A stretch of DNA of 64,000 nt from Flavonifractor sp052065355 (GTDB taxonomy: Bacteria > Bacillota > Clostridia > Oscillospirales > Oscillospiraceae). Location: NCBI RefSeq assembly GCF_052065355.1, contig NZ_JBQHUF010000004.1, forward strand, positions 163,887-227,886, written 5' to 3'. Within the stretch, counting starts at the first letter, position 1. The number at the start of each line of letters is the position of its first letter. Both the position numbers and the translations under genes were made by a program. Below are positions 59,718 to 64,000 of this stretch, in pieces. Below the pieces are notes generated by a model that saw nothing but the letters and a program-made list of their open reading frames with translations, was not told the DNA's origin and did no database searches.

Positions 59718-59963
59718 TTACTCCGGCATCTTGACTTCAAAGGCGGCCACGCTCTGCTCAAAGGCCTCCCGCTCGCTGTCGGAGCCGTGGACCTCCACCC
59801 GCACCGGCTGGGACAGGTCCAGGGAGAACAAGCCCATAATGGACTTGGCGTCGACCACATACCGGCCGGACAGCACATCCACCTCACAGGGGCAGCAGGT
59901 GGCTGCGTTGACAAACTGCCTGACGTCCTCAATGGAGGAAAGCGACACATAAAATGCACTCAT
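59718..59963 (-). CDS. HPr-like protein lacking the phosphorylated histidine
   Basis: An 81-residue protein with HPr length and fold pattern: SGRYVVDAKSIMGLFSLDLS keeps the region around the regulatory Ser46, and VRVEVHGSDSE the following strand. The N-terminal active-site loop, normally GLHARPA, is replaced by NAATCCPCEVDV; there is no histidine at that point. It therefore cannot pass phosphate as in the PTS and may have a regulatory role, possibly using the CCPC cysteines (inference). AGGAGGT precedes ATG 59963. No EI or EII genes are present. Confidence 0.82.
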   Translation of the reverse strand: MSAFYVSLSSIEDVRQFVNAATCCPCEVDVLSGRYVVDAKSIMGLFSLDLSQPVRVEVHGSDSEREAFEQSVAAFEVKMPE

Positions 59964-60005
59964 AGCGGAGCACCTCCTGAAATCCTCTGTACAAGGGACC
60001 CGCCC

Positions 60006-60035
60006 TTGCTTTATAATATAGTTTACCCTTATTAT
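60006..60035 (+). promoter_or_regulatory. Promoter region of mtaB
   Basis: TTGCTT (60006-60011) and TATTAT (60030-60035), 18-base spacer. The AT-rich stretch also has TATAAT-like hexamers on the minus strand that could serve the HPr-like gene. Confidence 0.5.
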
Positions 60036-60131
60036 AGACTGTGTGAGGGAAACATTTCAATGCAAATGTCCTGTCCGGGCACAATTTCTGTCTTTTTCAC
60101 AAAGCACCGTGACAGAGTGAAAGGAATTGCC

Positions 60132-61421
60132 ATGCGAGTTGCCATTTATACCCTGGGCTGCAAGGTCAACCAGTATGAGACCCAGGCCATGGAGGCTGAG
60201 CTCACCCGCCGGGGCCACACTTTGGTCCCCTTTGACGGGGAGGCGGAGGCCTATATCATCAATACCTGCACCGTGACGGCGGTGAGCGACAAGAAGTCCC
60301 GCCAGACCATCCGGCAGGCCAGAAAGCGGGCTCCCCACGCCATCGTGGCGGTGTGCGGCTGCTACGCCCAGACCGATCCGGAGGCGGTGGAGGCTCTGGA
60401 CGTGGATCTGGTCATGGGCTCAGCCCACCGGATGGAGTTTCTGGACCGGCTGGAGGCCCTGAGTCCCGATGGAGGCCAGGTGGTGGACGTGGACGACGCT
60501 CTCCGCCGCCGGACCTACGAGCATCTCCCCGCCGGCGGGCTGGAGGGGCGCACCCGTGCCATGCTGAAGGTGGAGGACGGCTGCGTCAACTTCTGCACCT
60601 ACTGCATCATCCCCTACGCCCGGGGACCCATCCGCTCCCTGCCTCTGGAGCAGGCTGCCGCTGAGGCCGCCAGGCTGGCGGCGGACGGCTACAAGGAGCT
60701 GGTACTCACCGGCATCGAGATTTCCTCCTGGGGCCGGGACCTGGAGGGCAAGCCCCACCCCATCGAACTCATCGAGGCGGTATGCACGGCCGCCCCTGGC
60801 TGCCGGGTACGGCTGGGCTCTCTGGAGCCCCGCACCATCACCGAGGAATTCTGCCGCCGGGGCGCCGCCCTACCCAATCTGTGCCCCCACTTCCACCTGT
60901 CTATGCAGTCGGGCTGCGACAGTGTTTTACAGCGGATGAACCGAAAATATGATACCGCTCGGTATTATGAGAGCGTCAGATTACTGAGAGAATACTTTGA
61001 TCGGCCCGGAATCACCACAGACCTCATTGTGGGCTTCCCCGGAGAGACCGAGGAGGAGTTTGCTCAGACCCTGGATTTCATCCAGAAGTGCGCCTTCTCC
61101 GCCATGCACATCTTCCCCTACTCCCGCCGCTCCGGCACCCCCGCCGCCGCCATGCCCGGACAGGTACCCAACGCGGTGAAGGAGGACCGGGCCCATCGGG
61201 CGGGCGCCGTGGCCCGGGATATGCACCGCTCCTGGCTGGAGAGCTGGGTGGGTCAGACCCTGCCGGTGCTCTTCGAGGAGGAAAAGGACGGTCTGTGGCG
61301 GGGCCACGCCCCCAACTACACCGAGGTGTTCGTCTCCGGCCAGGGATTACACAACGTGATCTGTGACGTAAAAATAACAGGCCTTCATAACGAAGGCCTG
61401 CTTGGAACACTCAGTCTGTAA
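60132..61421 (+). CDS. mtaB: tRNA (t6A37) methylthiotransferase MtaB
   Basis: A 429-residue radical-SAM enzyme that adds a methylthio group to N6-threonylcarbamoyl-A37 of tRNA. The N-terminal UPF0004 domain has Cys10 (YTLGCKVNQYE), Cys46 (NTCTVT) and Cys75/77 (VAVCGCYAQ) for one cluster. The radical SAM cysteines are 151, 155 and 158 (GCVNFCTYCIIPYARG), and a C-terminal TRAM-like part contains HAPNYTEVFV. The KVNQYE start and CIIPYARG pattern favour MtaB over MiaB or RimO. The start is ATG 60132 behind AAAGGAA. Its last 11 bases overlap the convergent gene end. Confidence 0.94.
   Translation: MRVAIYTLGCKVNQYETQAMEAELTRRGHTLVPFDGEAEAYIINTCTVTAVSDKKSRQTIRQARKRAPHAIVAVCGCYAQTDPEAVEALDVDLVMGSAHRMEFLDRLEALSPDGGQVVDVDDALRRRTYEHLPAGGLEGRTRAMLKVEDGCVNFCTYCIIPYARGPIRSLPLEQAAAEAARLAADGYKELVLTGIEISSWGRDLEGKPHPIELIEAVCTAAPGCRVRLGSLEPRTITEEFCRRGAALPNLCPHFHLSMQSGCDSVLQRMNRKYDTARYYESVRLLREYFDRPGITTDLIVGFPGETEEEFAQTLDFIQKCAFSAMHIFPYSRRSGTPAAAMPGQVPNAVKEDRAHRAGAVARDMHRSWLESWVGQTLPVLFEEEKDGLWRGHAPNYTEVFVSGQGLHNVICDVKITGLHNEGLLGTLSL
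61371..61400 (-). terminator. Terminator of the FUSC-like gene, inside the end of mtaB
   Basis: CAGGCCTTC (61378-61386) and GAAGGCCTG (61392-61400) form a perfect stem; on the minus strand it is followed by TTATTTTTA. It thus ends the minus-strand transcript within mtaB coding sequence. Confidence 0.72.
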
Positions 61422-61965
61422 GTTCTTTTTTGCCGAATTTGGCTTTGAACGCCTCCTGCCAGGCGTCCAGCCGCTCCCGGGGAAGCAGCCAGTTGATGAA
61501 CAGGGACATCAGCACACCCACGCCGGTGTCCAGCATGCGGTTGAGGGAGTAGGAGACGTAGTTGTCCGGTCCGATGGAGAACAGCAGCAGACAGAGCACC
61601 ACGCCGCCGGGCTGCACCGCACCCACCCAGAAGATCTGGGCCAGGATGATGAGGATGACCACACCCACAAACAGGAGGGGCACCAGCAGCAGGTGGCCGT
61701 CCCCCTCCGGGTAGAAGATCAGATAGAACCGGTAGAGGGCAATCCCCAGGAATCCGCCGATGATGGTACCGAACAGGCGGTTTCCTCCGTGGAGCTTGGA
61801 GTGGTCCATATTGGCGCCCATACCGAAGATGGCGCCGATGCAGGCAAAGGCGGGATTTCTTTGCCCCAGAAAATAATAGATCAGGGCGCAGAGGGAGGCA
61901 GAAAGGGCGGTCTTGAGGTTGCGCAGTCCGATATGGATCGCGGGCTTCTGGGCGGCTTCTTTCAC
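61411..61965 (-). CDS. FUSC / aromatic-acid-exporter-like membrane protein
   Basis: A 184-residue protein with about five hydrophobic segments: IHIGLRNLKTALSASLCALI opens the domain, and GGNRLFGTIIGGFLGIAL is the conserved FUSC-type repeat core; MLDTGVGVLMSLFINWLLP follows. Members are half-size relatives of PET/FUSC efflux proteins with unknown cargo. The start is set at GTG 61965, which has CAGGAG 10 bases upstream; a longer reading to 62052 runs through the promoter region. It converges with mtaB. Confidence 0.82.
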   Translation of the reverse strand: MKEAAQKPAIHIGLRNLKTALSASLCALIYYFLGQRNPAFACIGAIFGMGANMDHSKLHGGNRLFGTIIGGFLGIALYRFYLIFYPEGDGHLLLVPLLFVGVVILIILAQIFWVGAVQPGGVVLCLLLFSIGPDNYVSYSLNRMLDTGVGVLMSLFINWLLPRERLDAWQEAFKAKFGKKELTD

Positions 61966-62075
61966 AATGATCACGCTCCTGGGCGTCAATACTGATAAGT
62001 ATAAGATATCACAAAATTCCTGCCGTTTCCAGCTCAAAAAACGAAACGGCATATCAGAAAAACAGGAGGACTGAC

Positions 62076-62906
62076 ATGAGCCGCGCCGACGAACTGTTTA
62101 TCCAGAACTGCAAAGAGATTTTAGCCCACGGGGTGTGGGACACCGACCAGCAGGTGCGTCCCCGCTGGGAGGACGGGACCCCCGCCCATACGGTGAAAAA
62201 ATTCGGCATCATCAACCGCTACGACCTGCGGGAGGAGTTCCCGGTGCAGACCATCCGAAAGATGGCCTTCAAGAGCGCGGTGGACGAGCTTTTGTGGATC
62301 TGGCAAAAAAAGTCCAACAATATCCACGACCTGAACAGCCACATCTGGGACGCCTGGGCCGATGAGAGCGGCTCCATCGGCAAGGCCTACGGCTACCAGC
62401 TTGGCGTGAAGCACATCTATCCCGAGGGGGAATTCGACCAGGTGGACCGGGTGCTGTATGACCTGAAGCACAATCCCGCCTCTCGGCGGATCATGACCAA
62501 CCTGTACAACCACCACGACCTCCACGAGATGGCCCTCTACCCCTGCGCCTACTCCATGACCTTCAACGTCAGCGGGCATACCCTCAACGCCATCCTCAAC
62601 CAGCGGTCCCAGGACATGCTCACCGCCAACGGCTGGAATGTGATGCAGTACGCCGCCCTGGTCCACATGCTGGCCCAGGTGTCCGGCCTGGAGGCCGGGG
62701 AGCTGGTCCACGTCATTGCCGACGCCCACATCTATGACCGCCACGTACCGGTGGTGGAGAAGATCATCTCCCGCACCCCCTACGAGGCTCCCAAGCTGTG
62801 GATGGACCCGTCCGTCACCGATTTCTACGCCTTCACCAAGGACAGCGTCAAGCTGGAGGGCTACCAGTTCCACACTCTGGACCAGCCCATCCCGGTGGCG
62901 GTATAA
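62076..62906 (+). CDS. thyA: Thymidylate synthase
   Basis: A 276-residue folate-dependent enzyme that makes dTMP from dUMP. The catalytic Cys157 lies in MALYPCAYSMTFNV. AFKSAVDELLWIWQKKSNNI, then GKAYGYQLG and NQRSQDM, and VIADAHIYDRHVPVVEK are the substrate-binding parts. The protein is about 10-15 residues longer than E. coli ThyA, as in many clostridia. AGGAGG precedes ATG 62076. It shares an operon with dihydrofolate reductase, which restores tetrahydrofolate. Confidence 0.97.
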   Translation: MSRADELFIQNCKEILAHGVWDTDQQVRPRWEDGTPAHTVKKFGIINRYDLREEFPVQTIRKMAFKSAVDELLWIWQKKSNNIHDLNSHIWDAWADESGSIGKAYGYQLGVKHIYPEGEFDQVDRVLYDLKHNPASRRIMTNLYNHHDLHEMALYPCAYSMTFNVSGHTLNAILNQRSQDMLTANGWNVMQYAALVHMLAQVSGLEAGELVHVIADAHIYDRHVPVVEKIISRTPYEAPKLWMDPSVTDFYAFTKDSVKLEGYQFHTLDQPIPVAV

Positions 62907-62921
62907 AAGGAGGGCGTTTCT

Positions 62922-63398
62922 ATGAATGTGATCGCGGCCGTGGATCAAAACTGGGCCATCGGCAAGGACGGGGACCAGCTGTGCTACATCCCCGCTGACC
63001 TGAAGCGGTTCCAGGCCCTCACCTCCGGCCATACCGTCATCCTGGGCCGGAAGACCCTGGCCACCTTCCCCGGCGGCCGTCCCCTGAAGAACCGGCGGAA
63101 CCTGATCCTGTCCCGGGACCTCTCCTTCGCCCCCGAGGGCGCGGAGGTATTCCGGGACCTGGACAGCCTCCGCACCGCCGCCCCGGCGGATGCCTTCGTC
63201 ATCGGCGGCGCCAGCGTATACCAGGCCCTGCTGCCCTTCTGTGACAAGGCCTATCTCACTAAAATCGACCACGCCTGGCCCGCCGACGTGTTCTTCCCCG
63301 ACCTGGACGCCGACCCGGCCTGGAAAATCGTTGAGGAAAGCGAGCCTCTGGAGCATGAGGGGCTGTTCTTCCGCTATGTGACCTACGAGAGGGTGTAA
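62922..63398 (+). CDS. folA: Dihydrofolate reductase
   Basis: A 158-residue enzyme. MNVIAAVDQNWAIGKDGDQL gives the N-terminal strand and Met20-type loop, GHTVILGRKTLATFPGGRPL the NADPH site, and FVIGGASVYQALLPFCDKAY the C-terminal glycine motif. It regenerates tetrahydrofolate for the thymidylate synthase encoded 15 bases upstream. AAAGGAGGG precedes ATG 62922. Confidence 0.96.
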   Translation: MNVIAAVDQNWAIGKDGDQLCYIPADLKRFQALTSGHTVILGRKTLATFPGGRPLKNRRNLILSRDLSFAPEGAEVFRDLDSLRTAAPADAFVIGGASVYQALLPFCDKAYLTKIDHAWPADVFFPDLDADPAWKIVEESEPLEHEGLFFRYVTYERV

Positions 63399-63401
63399 GC
63401 G

Positions 63402-63962
63402 ATGTATATCGATGACATTGCCGCCTATGTGCCTCAGACGGAGCAGGAGGCGGCAGACAAGGAACTGATCCTGGACTACATCCGGCGGTTCCCGGACAAT
63501 ATCCTCACCCGGGAGAACAAGATCGCCCACATGACCAGTTCCGGCTTTGTAGTAAATGCCGACTGCTCCAAGGTACTGATGGCCCATCACAACATCTACA
63601 AGGTGTGGGCCTGGACCGGCGGCCACGCCGACGGGGACGCCGATCTGCTGGCGGTGGCTCTGCGGGAGGCCCGTGAGGAGACGGGAGTGACCCACATCAA
63701 GCCTCTGAGCACCTCCATCGCCTCCCTGGATATTCTGCCGGTATGGGGTCATGTAAAGCGGGGACAGTGGGTGTCCTCCCACCAGCACCTGAACGTGACC
63801 TACCTGCTGACGGCGGAGGAGGGAGATATGCTCCACTTCCGGGAGGGAGAAAACACCGGCGTAGCCTGGCTGCCGGCGGACCGGCTGCTGGAGCTGACCA
63901 ACGAATGGGAAATGGACGAGGTATACACCAAGCTGCTGGCACGGGCCAGAGCTCTGCTCTGA
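63402..63962 (+). CDS. Nudix hydrolase-like protein
   Basis: A 186-residue protein with the Nudix region GGHADGDADLLAVALREA followed by REETGV (residues 73-96). Compared with Gx5Ex7REUxEExGU the first Glu is Ala80, while Arg88, Glu89, Glu92 and Glu93 remain, so metal binding may be mostly kept. The start ATG 63402 lies 3 bases after the folA stop, which implies coupling. It might clean a nucleotide or folate-related pyrophosphate (inference). Substrate unknown. Confidence 0.88.
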   Translation: MYIDDIAAYVPQTEQEAADKELILDYIRRFPDNILTRENKIAHMTSSGFVVNADCSKVLMAHHNIYKVWAWTGGHADGDADLLAVALREAREETGVTHIKPLSTSIASLDILPVWGHVKRGQWVSSHQHLNVTYLLTAEEGDMLHFREGENTGVAWLPADRLLELTNEWEMDEVYTKLLARARALL

Positions 63963-63974
63963 ATAGAAAGAGGC

Positions 63975-64000
63975 GGGGGGGGGGGGGGGGGGTGGGGGGG
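63975..64000. other. Poly-G run at the window end
   Basis: Twenty-six bases of G with a single T at 63993 close the window, directly after the Nudix gene. Such runs are typical of two-colour sequencing artefacts at contig ends and are unlikely to be real. Confidence 0.8.

Noticed and set aside
63975..64000. G-quadruplex or telomere-like end
   Set aside because: An almost pure G-run at the very end of the window is better explained by a sequencing artefact.

Overview
The window is GC-rich, densely coded DNA from a low-motility, anaerobe-type Firmicute. The best fit by eye is a gut Oscillospiraceae/Clostridia relative (Flavonifractor/Lawsonibacter-like). Support comes from strong AGGAGG-type ribosome binding sites with GTG/TTG starts, many rho-independent terminators, an SLH-anchored surface protein, an ANTAR regulator beside glnA, DUF624/AraC sugar cassettes, and paired UPF0210/ACT genes. 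No rRNA, tRNA, CRISPR array, intact insertion sequence or prophage is visible. The last bases are a poly-G run that looks like a contig-end artefact.

Layout. 1-4.6 kb: the end of a PucR-type regulator, then a cytosine-permease-like transporter, a DUF917 protein and a hydantoinase/oxoprolinase-like protein in one operon (uptake and breakdown of a cyclic amide or thiohydantoin-like compound is inferred). 4.6-16.3 kb: an alpha-galactoside/sucrose locus with a GH13 amylosucrase-like enzyme, DUF624 membrane protein, sugar ABC ATPase, two AraC regulators, a lipoprotein plus two permeases, and a GH36 alpha-galactosidase. A long inverted repeat before the binding-protein gene looks like a regulator site. 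16.4-18.9 kb: a cytosolic fusion of a ParB-like domain to a BMP/PnrA-type nucleoside-binding domain, coupled to a metallophosphoesterase. 19-27.1 kb: ammonium assimilation (glnA, ANTAR regulator, gltB, gltD) with a terminator in front of both glnA and gltB, consistent with ANTAR antitermination. 27.2-29 kb: an ArsR/ArsP-type permease/thioredoxin-like cassette with two copies of one operator. 29.1-45.9 kb: a MalT-like LuxR regulator, a DUF2442 small protein, a 4125-residue SLH surface protein and a secreted subtilisin-like protease.

45.9-52.9 kb: fumarase and malic enzyme, a LacX-like epimerase, a TIGR04255-like protein, a GNAT enzyme, and a nicotinamidase-like hydrolase with nicotinate phosphoribosyltransferase. 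53-59.6 kb, all on the minus strand: a small P-loop protein, glucose-6-phosphate isomerase, a molybdopterin oxidoreductase, a hairpin-rich element bounded by a duplicated gene end, UPF0210, an ACT protein and a YfbR-like HD nucleotidase. 59.7-64 kb: an HPr-like protein without the phosphorylated histidine, MtaB, a FUSC-type membrane protein, and thymidylate synthase, dihydrofolate reductase and a Nudix protein.

The items most worth follow-up are the ParB-like/BMP fusion with its phosphoesterase partner, the ANTAR-terminator circuit, the hairpin array with the duplicated UPF0210 3' end, and the giant surface protein locus. All family assignments are from reading the sequence; no database search was run.
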